Shown: positions 18,525-26,685 of the stretch, one piece after another
How positions within the stretch are numbered: the stretch's first letter is position 1
Layout: every line of letters begins with the position of its first letter
Assembly (NCBI GenBank): GCA_036159995.1
Contig: JAYYEI010000037.1
Coordinates: 39,171-103,170, forward strand
Direction of reading: 5' to 3'
DNA from: UBA8752 sp036159995
GTDB lineage: Bacteria > Bacteroidota > Bacteroidia > Flavobacteriales_D > Sanyastnellaceae
DNA: 64,000 nt
Notes under the pieces: generated by a model
What the model saw: only the letters and a program-made list of their open reading frames with translations
Told to the model about the DNA's origin: nothing
Databases searched by the model: none
Program-made: the position numbers and the translations under genes

Positions 18525-18632
18525 CCCTGCCGGTGTAAACAATCCGAGGAGGGTAACCCTTCCCCCGCCCGTCCCACTCCACATACGGAATCGGCGACCT
18601 TCGACGTTGAGCTACAACGCAGAGAGAACGCC

Positions 18633-19373
18633 ATGCAATTTCCCCTTCTTGTCCTCGCCCGCATCCAGGACCTGACCCTCGGCGGTTCCGCCGCCCAGGA
18701 GGCCGAGGGTGCCTCCGACGCCTTGTCGGCCACCGGTGAGGTGGTCACCCGCGACGTGTCCATTTTCGAACTCCTGCTCTCCGGCGGTTGGTACATCATG
18801 CTGCCGCTCGCCATCATGAGCTTCATCGCCATCTTCATCTTCTTCGAACGCTCCATGGCGATTCGCAAGGCCGCCAAGGAAGACGGAGATTTCATGGCCA
18901 AGCTGAAGGATTACCTGTCTGCCGGCAACCTCGACAGCGCGCGCAACCTCTGCGAGCAGAGCGGAACACCCATTGCCCGCATGCTGCACAAGGGCATCGC
19001 CCGCATCGGCAAGCCGCTCAAGGACATTTCCGCCAGCATCGAGAACGTGGGCAAGCTCGAGATCTACAGCCTCGAGAAGAACCTGAGCACCCTCGCGACC
19101 ATCGCCGGGGCGGCGCCTATGATCGGCTTCCTCGGAACCGTCATCGGCATGGTCAACGTTTTCCTCGACATGGAGAATGCCGGCATGGTCCGGGTGGACG
19201 ACATCTCATCCGGCACAAAGCAGGCCATGATCACGACCATCGTCGGCCTCATCGTGGGCATCATTGCCTACATGGCCTACAACCACCTGGTGAGCCGCGT
19301 CAGCAAGGTCATCCACAAGATGGAGGCCAGCAGCCTTGAATTCATCGACATCCTCGAGGAACCCGCCCGCTGA
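18633..19373 (+). CDS. exbB: MotA/TolQ/ExbB proton channel protein (cluster 1)
   Basis: The proton-channel subunit that, with ExbD, turns proton-motive force into work on TonB in the inner membrane. The product is 246 residues. An N-terminal periplasmic-type extension precedes a membrane segment at about 47-68 (YIMLPLAIMSFIAIFIFFER). The family core is near 155-225: IAGAAPMIGFLGTVIGMV and TTIVGLIVGIIAYMAYN. Its stop overlaps the exbD start (TGATG). A 108-base gap precedes it, holding GACCTTCG (18596-18603) about 29 bases before the ATG as a possible -7 element; nothing else is visible in that gap. Confidence 0.92.
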   Translation: MQFPLLVLARIQDLTLGGSAAQEAEGASDALSATGEVVTRDVSIFELLLSGGWYIMLPLAIMSFIAIFIFFERSMAIRKAAKEDGDFMAKLKDYLSAGNLDSARNLCEQSGTPIARMLHKGIARIGKPLKDISASIENVGKLEIYSLEKNLSTLATIAGAAPMIGFLGTVIGMVNVFLDMENAGMVRVDDISSGTKQAMITTIVGLIVGIIAYMAYNHLVSRVSKVIHKMEASSLEFIDILEEPAR

Positions 19374-19765
19374 TGAACCTCGGACAACGCAACCAGGTGC
19401 AGGCCGGGGGCAACATGTCCTCGATGACGGACCTCGTGTTCCTGCTGCTCATCTTCTTCGTGATCCTGTCCACGCTGGTGTCGAACGGGGTCAACGTGGA
19501 CTTGCCTCAGAGCAAGGGGACGAGCAGTGCGAGCTCGCGGCTGACGGTCTCGATCAAGCCCGACGGCACCTACTACCTCAACGGCACCGCCATCGCCAGG
19601 GCCGACATCGAGCCCGCCCTGAAGGTGAAGTTCGCCGACCAGAGCGATCCGGTCTTGTATTTGCAGGTCGACAAGGAGGTGCCCACCGGGCAGACCGTCG
19701 AGGTGATCGGCCTGGCCAAGGCCAACGATTGGAAGGTCATGCTCGGCGCCCAGCCCACGCGTTGA
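19373..19765 (+). CDS. exbD: ExbD/TolR biopolymer transport protein (cluster 1)
   Basis: The single-span partner of ExbB. The product is 130 residues with a membrane segment at about 16-36 (MTDLVFLLLIFFVILSTLV). The conserved Asp at the start of the membrane helix (MTDLVF) is the expected proton-carrying residue. A short periplasmic domain follows (DGTYYLNGTAI, LQVDKEVPTGQTVEV). Translationally coupled to exbB and followed after 27 bases by tonB. Confidence 0.93.
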   Translation: MNLGQRNQVQAGGNMSSMTDLVFLLLIFFVILSTLVSNGVNVDLPQSKGTSSASSRLTVSIKPDGTYYLNGTAIARADIEPALKVKFADQSDPVLYLQVDKEVPTGQTVEVIGLAKANDWKVMLGAQPTR

Positions 19766-19792
19766 CCCACCCCTGACCCCAGAGACCCCGAG

Positions 19793-20602
19793 ATGTCCGG
19801 ATTCGATTGGAACCGCCACCACGCCGACCAGGAGCGCAAGGAACGCCGCAAGGCGGCCGTGTTCTCCACGGTGACGTATGTCGCCATCCTGGCGGCCTGC
19901 GTGTTCCTTGTGGCCTTCCAAGAGATCACTCCGCCCCCGGGCGAGCAGTTCGTGGCCGTTGGCATGGCGGACTTTGGCAACGTCGAGGAAGCTGGCGGAG
20001 ACCGGGAGACGGAAACCCCCTCCGAGGAGGTGGAAGAAGTCATCGAGCAGGAAGTCAGTGAATCCACGGTTGAGGAGGTCGCTCCGGTCGAGGCCATCGA
20101 GACCCAGGAGGTCAGCGACGTGGATGTCCCGACCCAGGAGGAACCCGTCGAGACCCCGACGGAAGTGGAGGACCCCGACCCCGAGCCGGAGATTTCCCAG
20201 GACCTCTCCAACGCCTTGAGCCAAATGTTCAACAACTCAGGCGGTGGCGGGTCCGAGGGCCAGCAGCAGGGAACGGGCAATGCTGGCGCCGAAGACGGGA
20301 AGATCGAGGGCGCGGGGGTCGTGTCCGGATTGGCCACGGGAGAGCTCGCCGATGGTGGCAAGATGATCGGGGACCCGACCCTGGACCGCAAGCCGACGGC
20401 CGAAGGGGTGGTCCGCATGAAGGTGTACGTGGACAAATCGGGCAAAGTCACCGAGGCGAGGTTCGACCCGGAGAACAGCACGACGTCCAACAATCAGCTC
20501 GTTCAGCTCGCCAAGGAGGCGGCCCTGACCGCCACCTTCGAGAGCCATCCGATCAAGCCGACCCGCATCGGTTGGATCCAGTTCAATTTCAAGCTGGAAT
20601 GA
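19793..20602 (+). CDS. tonB: TonB-like energy transducer
   Basis: Spans the periplasm and passes ExbB/D energy to outer-membrane TonB-dependent receptors. The product is 269 residues: a basic cytoplasmic N-terminus, a membrane helix at about 24-41 (STVTYVAILAACVFLVAF), a periplasmic linker (about 60-140) rich in Glu, Val and Pro, a Gly/Gln-rich stretch (SGGGGSEGQQQG), and a C-terminal TonB fold (about 200-269: VVRMKVYVDKSGKVTEARF, ending IQFNFKLE). The linker is strongly acidic and lacks the usual Pro-Lys repeats. Its place after exbB-exbD supports the call. Confidence 0.88.
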   Translation: MSGFDWNRHHADQERKERRKAAVFSTVTYVAILAACVFLVAFQEITPPPGEQFVAVGMADFGNVEEAGGDRETETPSEEVEEVIEQEVSESTVEEVAPVEAIETQEVSDVDVPTQEEPVETPTEVEDPDPEPEISQDLSNALSQMFNNSGGGGSEGQQQGTGNAGAEDGKIEGAGVVSGLATGELADGGKMIGDPTLDRKPTAEGVVRMKVYVDKSGKVTEARFDPENSTTSNNQLVQLAKEAALTATFESHPIKPTRIGWIQFNFKLE

Positions 20603-20663
20603 CACGGTCTCTGGGGCCAAGCGCTCCGGATGGCCCACACCCTTCGAAGCATTCTTGAAGCGC

Positions 20664-21866
20664 ATGGAGTACGCGGAGGTCCTCGATTGGCTCTATGCCC
20701 AGTTGCCCATGTTCCAACGGACGGGCCCGGTGCGCTACCGCATCGATCTGGAGAAGACCCATGCCCTCTGTGCCGCCCTCGGACATCCGGAGCGCGGGCT
20801 CAACGTGGTCCACATCGCGGGGACCAATGGCAAGGGTTCGGTGAGCCATGCCGTGTCCGCGGCGCTTCAGGCCCGGGGCCACACGGTGGGCCTGTACACT
20901 TCCCCGCACTTAGAGGACCCACGGGAGCGCATCCGGATCAACGGGGAGTGGATTTCCCGGGAGGCCTTCGTGGCCTTCGTGGTGGACCACATGGCCGTGT
21001 GGGAGGAGTTGCAGCCCAGCTTCTTCGAGCTCATGTTCACGATGGCCCTGTCGGCCTTCCAGTCCGCTGGGGTGGACCGCGTCGTCCTCGAAACCGGAAT
21101 GGGCGGTCGCCTCGATTCCACCAACATCTTTCCAGCGCCGCTCGTGACGGCCATCACCTCGATCGGTCTGGATCACCAGCAATTCCTTGGGCCCGACCTC
21201 CGCTCCATCGCCGGCGAGAAGGCCGGCATCCTCAAGGAAGGGGTGCCGTGCGTGCTCGGGATTCTGCCCGCGGAGGCCCGTTCCGTGGTCCTCGAGCGGT
21301 CGATGAGGTTGGGGGTGGAGGTCCACGATGGCCTGCCGGATCCCGCAGAGACAATCGGACCTGAGTGGCTTGCCCGGAACCGCGCGGTGGCGCGGCGGAT
21401 TCTTTGTCTGCTGCCTGGAGACGCCGCCGCGGATGAGGAGGTGTTGAGGGCCGGTCCCATGGCGTGGGGCCTGCGTGGTCGTTGGCAATTCTGGGATGAG
21501 GACTGCCTCCTGGATTGCGCGCACAACGTGGAGGGACTCACGGCAGCCGGAAAGGCATTGCAGGCCCTCGGCCGGCCAATCCGCCTGGTCTACGCGGCGG
21601 TGGCGGACAAGGATGTGGCCGAAGCCCTTTCCTGTCTGCCGGAAACGGTGCACAACCATTGGTGTGCAGCGGAGGTGCCCCGCGCCATGCCCGTGGAGGA
21701 GCTGGCGGCCTTGGCATCCGGCGCAGGACGGACGGGGTCGGTCCACGGCAGCGTGGCGGACGCCGTGGCGTCGGCCAGAAGCCGGCGAACCGGTCAGGAG
21801 CTCGTGGCGGTCCTCGGCAGCGTGTTCACCGTGGGAGAGGCCCTCACGGCGCTGCAAGCAGGCTGA
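20664..21866 (+). CDS. folC: Bifunctional folylpolyglutamate synthase / dihydrofolate synthase
   Basis: Adds glutamate to dihydropteroate and to folates in the cytoplasm. The product is 400 residues from ATG 20664 (MEYAEVLDWL); an in-frame TTG nine bases earlier is less likely. Motifs: ATP loop HIAGTNGKGS, TSPHLEDPRERI, ETGMGGRLDSTN, SIGLDHQQFLG, GEKAGILK, and the C-terminal LLDCAHNVEG. It follows tonB by 61 bases and probably shares its transcript. The stop codon abuts the stop of the convergent haloperoxidase gene with no bases between. Confidence 0.94.
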   Translation: MEYAEVLDWLYAQLPMFQRTGPVRYRIDLEKTHALCAALGHPERGLNVVHIAGTNGKGSVSHAVSAALQARGHTVGLYTSPHLEDPRERIRINGEWISREAFVAFVVDHMAVWEELQPSFFELMFTMALSAFQSAGVDRVVLETGMGGRLDSTNIFPAPLVTAITSIGLDHQQFLGPDLRSIAGEKAGILKEGVPCVLGILPAEARSVVLERSMRLGVEVHDGLPDPAETIGPEWLARNRAVARRILCLLPGDAAADEEVLRAGPMAWGLRGRWQFWDEDCLLDCAHNVEGLTAAGKALQALGRPIRLVYAAVADKDVAEALSCLPETVHNHWCAAEVPRAMPVEELAALASGAGRTGSVHGSVADAVASARSRRTGQELVAVLGSVFTVGEALTALQAG

Positions 21867-24056
21867 TCAGGGGCAGGTACAGCCAAAGACGCCGAGCAGG
21901 ATGAGCAGGTCGGTCGTGCCGACGAGGTCGTCCAGGTCGAGGTCGGCGGGATGCGGTCCCATGTTGCCGAAGTTGGCCAGCATGTACAGCACGTCCTCCA
22001 CAGTCTGGGCCCCATCGCCATCGATGTCGCCGAGGCAACCACCATATGGGCCGATGCCGCAGGTGTTGTTGATGGAGCCGTCGAAGTAGCTGTTGGCCAG
22101 GTCGCAGGCCTGCGTACCGCAAACGATGCCCATGAGGCGGCCGCGGATGTCGTCCGTCACTGGGTGGATTCCCCCCCAGATGCGGGACAGGCTGCACTGG
22201 TCGGAGGCATCGTAGTAGGTGGCCCATTGGAGGGTCACGTCCACGGACGGTCCAATTTCGAAGACGAGGAAGTCATCCTGGGGACAATGGAATTCGCCCA
22301 TGCCCCCTGGGAAGAAGGGGTCACCCGTGATGCAGGTCAGGACCTCGGCCGCGGACCGGCTGAAGGTGGAGTGGCCGGACACGTACCCGGCGAACGGCGG
22401 GGTCACGAAGCTGGGACGCTGGTAGGGCCACCAGTTCTCGGCAAGGATCCAGCCCACGCCGGCGATGTTGCCGGCGGTGTCGATGGGGATGTCCAGGCCA
22501 TTGTCGGCCTCATAGGTGTCGATGTAGTCCGGTCCCTGCCACGTGAAGACCTTGATCTTACCGATGTTCTCACCACCGGTTCCGGCCAGGTCGTCCGTGT
22601 CGTCCACGAGCTCGATGAAGCCCGGGTAGAGTGGAATGCCGTTGGGGCTGTAGCTGGGCAGGGACGGGTCGGTGGATTGTCCCTGGTCGGCCATGTAGCG
22701 GATGGCCGAAACGGGACGGGCGTAGTCGTAGTAGCCCTTGACGCTCCACGCGGCAATGGCGGCGTCGTGGACCGCACCGCCCAGTGTGAGGTAGGCTTTC
22801 ACCTCGTACTGCAGGGGGTCGAGTTCATCGCCCTCTCCCATCCAATCGCGGGTGAAGTCCGGGTGGGACATGACCTCGTTGAGGATGCTGAACCAGTGAC
22901 CGGGGGGGGTCTCGCTGTCCGGTCCATCCGCCCAGAATTCGGCCAAGATGCGGGTATAGTCGCCAAGGGGCACAATCTGCTCCTCGTAAGGCAGTCCGGT
23001 GTGCGGATTGAGGTCGTGTCCGATGCCGACGTCACCGCCTTCGAGATAGGTGTAGAAGTCCCCGTAGTCGGCAATGTCCTCCGGGAGGGACTGCACGTTG
23101 CCGATGGTGGCGGGGCTCGCATCGACCATCACCCCGTTGTATGGATCGTGGTGCGACTGCCAGATGCTCACCATCGCGAAATGGTGCTTGTACATGCTGT
23201 CCTCAGCGAAGGGCTGGTCGCCTCCGGTGTAGACCGGCGGACCGGGATCGAGCCAAGTAGGCCACATCTCTCCATCTCGCTCGTGCATGATCATCTGGTC
23301 GCTTTCCAAGGCAAACGGCTGGACCCATCCCCACTCTGGGCTCTGGAAGGGCGGAGCGCTTTCAAGCACCTCCCCGGATTGGTCCACGAAACCGTCGATG
23401 GCCAGGGGTTGCCAGCGGTTGGGATCAATCACGGTCGGGTTGCCCGGATCGGACACCACGAGCTGATCGTTGAGGGGCTCGTAGTAGACGTTGGAGTAGT
23501 CGAAGGCCTCATTGGCTCCGTCTTGCAGTCCAAACGCGATGACCTGCTCGGCGATGTAGTTGCCCAGAGCAGCCGGAGAGCCAAAGGCGTAGTTGGTGGA
23601 CGTCAGGGAAGGGTCATAACCCAAAGCCGTGAGAAGGGAGTCGAACCGCGCCTGGGAGGGAATGACCCCAGGGGAGTTCGAATAGCGGTGGCTCAGCACC
23701 CGGTAGGCGGCATAGGAAGCCGCTTCCTTGCGTGCCGTGGGGATGTCGAGGAAGGGGAGGATGTTCTCGGGAATGCCATCGAATTCAGCCGTATAGCCAC
23801 CCACGGTGTGACCGAGAAGCATGGGCTCCGCGGTCTCGTCGTAGGCCGCCCACGCATCGTACATGGCCAGGGAAACATGGTACAGGTTCCGGGCGTGGAC
23901 GGGGGGACGGGCGAAATCGTCTCGGATGCCCATCAGCTGCGCCTCAATCCATTCGAACGCCACATCGTGCCCCGCTTCCTGTGCCTCGGCGGTGCCAAAT
24001 GGCGAGCCCAGAAGGGCCAACAGAGTGGCTGCGATGGAAAATTGACGAAGAGACAT
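21867..24056 (-). CDS. Secreted vanadium-dependent haloperoxidase-like enzyme with dockerin-like tail
   Basis: A PAP2/vanadium-haloperoxidase superfamily protein of 729 residues. The signal peptide ends near residue 25 (GTAEAQ). All vanadate/phosphate-binding motifs are present and correctly spaced: Lys440-x6-Arg447-Pro448 (KGYYDYARP), Ser560-Gly561-His562 (YVSGHSTFSR) and Arg625-x5-His631 (SRIWGGIHP). It may oxidise halides with peroxide or act as a phosphatase; sequence alone cannot decide. The last 55 residues carry two EF-hand-like dockerin repeats (GDIDGDGAQTVEDVLYMLANFG and a second, degenerate one) ending FGCTCP. That form is common in Bacteroidota secreted proteins; no standard T9SS sorting domain is seen. 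Confidence 0.85.
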   Translation of the reverse strand: MSLRQFSIAATLLALLGSPFGTAEAQEAGHDVAFEWIEAQLMGIRDDFARPPVHARNLYHVSLAMYDAWAAYDETAEPMLLGHTVGGYTAEFDGIPENILPFLDIPTARKEAASYAAYRVLSHRYSNSPGVIPSQARFDSLLTALGYDPSLTSTNYAFGSPAALGNYIAEQVIAFGLQDGANEAFDYSNVYYEPLNDQLVVSDPGNPTVIDPNRWQPLAIDGFVDQSGEVLESAPPFQSPEWGWVQPFALESDQMIMHERDGEMWPTWLDPGPPVYTGGDQPFAEDSMYKHHFAMVSIWQSHHDPYNGVMVDASPATIGNVQSLPEDIADYGDFYTYLEGGDVGIGHDLNPHTGLPYEEQIVPLGDYTRILAEFWADGPDSETPPGHWFSILNEVMSHPDFTRDWMGEGDELDPLQYEVKAYLTLGGAVHDAAIAAWSVKGYYDYARPVSAIRYMADQGQSTDPSLPSYSPNGIPLYPGFIELVDDTDDLAGTGGENIGKIKVFTWQGPDYIDTYEADNGLDIPIDTAGNIAGVGWILAENWWPYQRPSFVTPPFAGYVSGHSTFSRSAAEVLTCITGDPFFPGGMGEFHCPQDDFLVFEIGPSVDVTLQWATYYDASDQCSLSRIWGGIHPVTDDIRGRLMGIVCGTQACDLANSYFDGSINNTCGIGPYGGCLGDIDGDGAQTVEDVLYMLANFGNMGPHPADLDLDDLVGTTDLLILLGVFGCTCP

Positions 24057-24091
24057 CTTTTGTCGATGAATTAGCGTGTTGGGTCGTTGAG

Positions 24092-24099
24092 CAAACTTA
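24092..24099 (-). promoter_or_regulatory. -7 element for the haloperoxidase-like gene
   Basis: On the minus strand TAAGTTTG matches TAnnTTTG exactly, 35 bases before ATG 24056. A TTTC lies 18 bases further upstream, where a -33 TTTG would be expected. Confidence 0.6.
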
Positions 24100-24174
24100 A
24101 AGATACGAAGGGCACAGGAAAGCCCTTTGCAACGCAGGTCGCTGTCAGGTATCGCGGATTGTCAGGCCGTGTGG

Positions 24175-24249
24175 TGGGCGGTGAGGGACTCGAACCCCCG
24201 GCCCTCTCGGTGTAAACGAGATGCTCTGAACCAACTGAGCTAACCGCCC
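24175..24249 (-). tRNA. tRNA-Val (anticodon UAC)
   Basis: A 75-base cloverleaf on the minus strand. The acceptor arms GGGCGGT and ACCGCCC pair fully, and the anticodon stem TCTCG/CGAGA closes a loop TTTACAC with anticodon TAC. The T-arm has TTCGAGT. CCA is encoded directly after it (24174-24172). It is divergent from the methyltransferase gene and upstream of the haloperoxidase-like gene on the same strand. Confidence 0.96.
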
Positions 24250-24287
24250 GGGGAGTGCGAAAATACGGAAGGGCGATCTTGCGGGCC

Positions 24288-25103
24288 ATGGCGCGGACGC
24301 GGACGGTTGGGCAATGGTTCCGGTGGTGGTGGCAGTGGCGCCATCTGCCCGTTGTGGAGCGGGACGGGGCATTTCAAAAGCCGTTGCATGCCCGTCGGGC
24401 AGCTTCCCTCGATTGGCGCCTCATCCGGAATTCACTGCCCTGCGCCTCCACGGAGGTCATCGAGATGCTCGATTTCGGAGCCGCGTCGGGGGAGGAGGGC
24501 GTGACCCGTCGACTTTCCGTGGGCCAACTCGAGCAGACCGCCTCCACGGACGGGAGGAAGGGGCTGTGGTTGGCGGCCTTGGCCCAATCGGTTGAACCAG
24601 GCTCGGACCAGGACCCGGTCATCCTCGAGCTGGGCACCTGTCTGGGTGCCGGAGCGGTCAGCCTTATGCTCGGTGCCGGCGGACGCGGCCAGTATGTCGG
24701 GCTCGAAGGAAGTCCGGATCTCGCGGCCCTCACAGGCCAACGCTTGAGCAACACGGCACCGCAGGTTTCGGTTGACATCAGGGTGGGCCCGTTCCGTGAC
24801 ACCTTGCCCACACTGTTGGCCGAACAGCCATGCTTCGATCTCGTGTTCCTCGACGGCCACCACGACGGCAGCATCCTTCTCGATCAATGGGAACGCCTCA
24901 GGCCCTTTGTCCGTCCCGGGGGGTGGGTGGTGGTGGATGACATCCGGTGGTCAGAGGACATGCAGGCTGCTTGGAACACCCTGGCCCATCAGCCCAATGT
25001 CGAGGCCGTGGACCTGTTCCGCATGGGGGCCCTTTGGACTTCTGGACCGGGCCAGCGGACTTCAGGCGGGCCGAGACGGGTCCCATCCCTCCTGTTGGCT
25101 TGA
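24288..25103 (+). CDS. Class I SAM-dependent methyltransferase
   Basis: A Rossmann-fold methyltransferase of 271 residues; the substrate is unknown. The SAM-binding motif I is ILELGTCLGAGAVSLML (about 115-131), followed by YVGLEGSPD (acidic residue for the ribose), then FDLVFLDGHHDGS and GGWVVVDDIRW. The DGHH and VVDDI pattern resembles O-methyltransferases of the catechol or caffeoyl-CoA type. The first 25 residues are Trp/Arg-rich (WFRWWWQWRH), which may contact a membrane or RNA. The ATG at 24288 is preferred to one at 24255 because GATCTTGC (24275-24282) gives the 5-base promoter spacing seen elsewhere in the window. Confidence 0.8.
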   Translation: MARTRTVGQWFRWWWQWRHLPVVERDGAFQKPLHARRAASLDWRLIRNSLPCASTEVIEMLDFGAASGEEGVTRRLSVGQLEQTASTDGRKGLWLAALAQSVEPGSDQDPVILELGTCLGAGAVSLMLGAGGRGQYVGLEGSPDLAALTGQRLSNTAPQVSVDIRVGPFRDTLPTLLAEQPCFDLVFLDGHHDGSILLDQWERLRPFVRPGGWVVVDDIRWSEDMQAAWNTLAHQPNVEAVDLFRMGALWTSGPGQRTSGGPRRVPSLLLA

Positions 25104-25139
25104 GGAAGACAATCGGCTGTGGCGAGGCCCATCGGGGGA

Positions 25140-25147
25140 TACCTTCG
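25140..25147 (+). promoter_or_regulatory. -7-like element before gpmI
   Basis: TACCTTCG, one mismatch to TAnnTTTG, ends seven bases before ATG 25155. No Shine-Dalgarno sequence intervenes. It favours that ATG over the upstream in-frame start at 25119. Confidence 0.45.
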
Positions 25148-25154
25148 CGCCCCG

Positions 25155-26663
25155 ATGACCAACAAGACCGCCCTCATCATCCTCGACGGCTGGGGAATCG
25201 GCCGCCCCGACGGCAACAACGCCGTGCATGTGGCCTCCACGCCTTGCTTTGATCGCCTGTTGGCGGACCACCCCCACGCCACGCTCACCACCCACGGTGA
25301 GGACGTTGGCCTGCCCACAGGGCAAATGGGCAACAGCGAAGTGGGTCACCTCAACATCGGGGCCGGCCGCATTGTCTATCAGGATTTGCTCCGCATCGAT
25401 CGGGCCGTCGCGGACGGGTCCATCGCCACGGAGCCCGTGCTCCAGGAAGCCCTGTCGGGCGCCAAGGAGGAGGGCCGTCGGCTCCACTTCATGGGGCTGG
25501 TGAGCCGCGGGGGCGTCCACAGCCAGCAGGACCACCTGCACGCCTTGCTGCGCATCGCCGCCGATGCCGAGGTGCCCGATGTGGTGGTCCACGCCTTCAC
25601 CGATGGTCGGGACACGGCGCCCAAGCTCGGCGCGGGATATCTCGAGGAACTCGAGGCCGTCTGTGCCGAAACCGGCGCTGGGCTCGCCACCGTCTGCGGC
25701 CGGTACTGGGCGATGGACCGGGACAAGCGGTGGGAGCGCATCGCCAAGGCCTACGACCTGTTGGTTCGAGGACAGGGGAACGCCTTTCCGGATGCGGCAG
25801 CGGCCATGGCCGCCGCTTACGCTGCCGAGGTCACCGACGAGTTCGTGGAGCCCGCGGTCCTCGACGGTGTGGACGGCCGGATCCGACCGGGCGATGTGGT
25901 GTTCTGCTTCAATTTCCGCACGGACCGGTGCCGGCAGATTACCACAGCCTTGACCCAGCAGGATTTCCCCGAGCACACCATGTCGACCCTGGACCTGCAC
26001 TACGTCACGATGACCAACTACGATGAGCGGTTCGAGGGCGTGGAGGTGCTCTACGACAAGCCCAACCTGCCGATGACGATGGGCGAGGTGGTCAGCGCGG
26101 CCGGCGGCACCCAGCTCCGGCTGGCCGAGACCGAAAAGTACCCGCACGTCACTTTCTTCTTCAGCGGCGGCCGGGAGGCCGAGTTCGAGGGAGAGCAGCG
26201 CGCCGTGGCGCCGTCGCCCAAGGTGGCGACCTACGACCTGCAGCCGACGATGAGCGCGGCTGGCGTGACCGATGCCGCCATCGAGGCCATGGGGTCTGCA
26301 GCCCCTCCGGATTTCGTCTGCTTGAACTTCGCCAACCCGGACATGGTCGGGCACACCGGCGTCTTCGAGGCCGTGGTGGCCGCCTGCGAGGAGACGGACC
26401 GCCAACTCGAGCGCGTGATGGAGGCCGGGCTGAGGGCCGGGTATTCCTTCCTGGTCATCGCCGACCACGGCAATGCAGAGTTGGCCCGCAACCCGGATGG
26501 GACGCCGCACACGGCCCACACGACGAACCTCGTTCCGGTCGTGGCGGTGGCCGAGGGCGTAGACGCCGTGCGCGATGGCATTCTCGCAGACGTGGCGCCC
26601 ACCTTGCTTCGGCTGATGGGGCTGGAGGCCCCGGAGGAAATGACGGGAACCGCCCTCGTTTGA
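25155..26663 (+). CDS. gpmI: 2,3-bisphosphoglycerate-independent phosphoglycerate mutase
   Basis: The glycolytic enzyme interconverting 3- and 2-phosphoglycerate, metal dependent and of the alkaline-phosphatase superfamily. The product is 502 residues, as expected. The N-terminus has the metal ligand Asp11 (LIILDGWGIG) and the phosphorylated Ser61 in PTGQMGNSEVGH. The C-terminal ligands lie in NFANPDMVGHTG and IADHGNAE, and a late His in HTAHTTNLVP. It faces the next gene tail to tail across a 22-base gap. Confidence 0.96.
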   Translation: MTNKTALIILDGWGIGRPDGNNAVHVASTPCFDRLLADHPHATLTTHGEDVGLPTGQMGNSEVGHLNIGAGRIVYQDLLRIDRAVADGSIATEPVLQEALSGAKEEGRRLHFMGLVSRGGVHSQQDHLHALLRIAADAEVPDVVVHAFTDGRDTAPKLGAGYLEELEAVCAETGAGLATVCGRYWAMDRDKRWERIAKAYDLLVRGQGNAFPDAAAAMAAAYAAEVTDEFVEPAVLDGVDGRIRPGDVVFCFNFRTDRCRQITTALTQQDFPEHTMSTLDLHYVTMTNYDERFEGVEVLYDKPNLPMTMGEVVSAAGGTQLRLAETEKYPHVTFFFSGGREAEFEGEQRAVAPSPKVATYDLQPTMSAAGVTDAAIEAMGSAAPPDFVCLNFANPDMVGHTGVFEAVVAACEETDRQLERVMEAGLRAGYSFLVIADHGNAELARNPDGTPHTAHTTNLVPVVAVAEGVDAVRDGILADVAPTLLRLMGLEAPEEMTGTALV

Positions 26664-26685
26664 GGACTCGGTTCCCCAAAAGGCA

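Noticed and set aside
15390..18584. A 1,064-residue open frame on the minus strand opposite anmK, the dehydrogenase and nhaD
   Set aside because: It spans three well-supported genes on the other strand, and its translation is a His/Gly/Asp-rich shadow without motifs.
18525..18632. GGAGGGTAACCCTTCC before exbB as a possible terminator for nhaD
   Set aside because: The two arms are directly adjacent, leaving no room for a loop, and no T-run follows.
21951..24074. A 707-residue plus-strand frame opposite the haloperoxidase-like gene
   Set aside because: The minus-strand protein has a signal peptide and complete vanadate motifs; the plus frame has neither.
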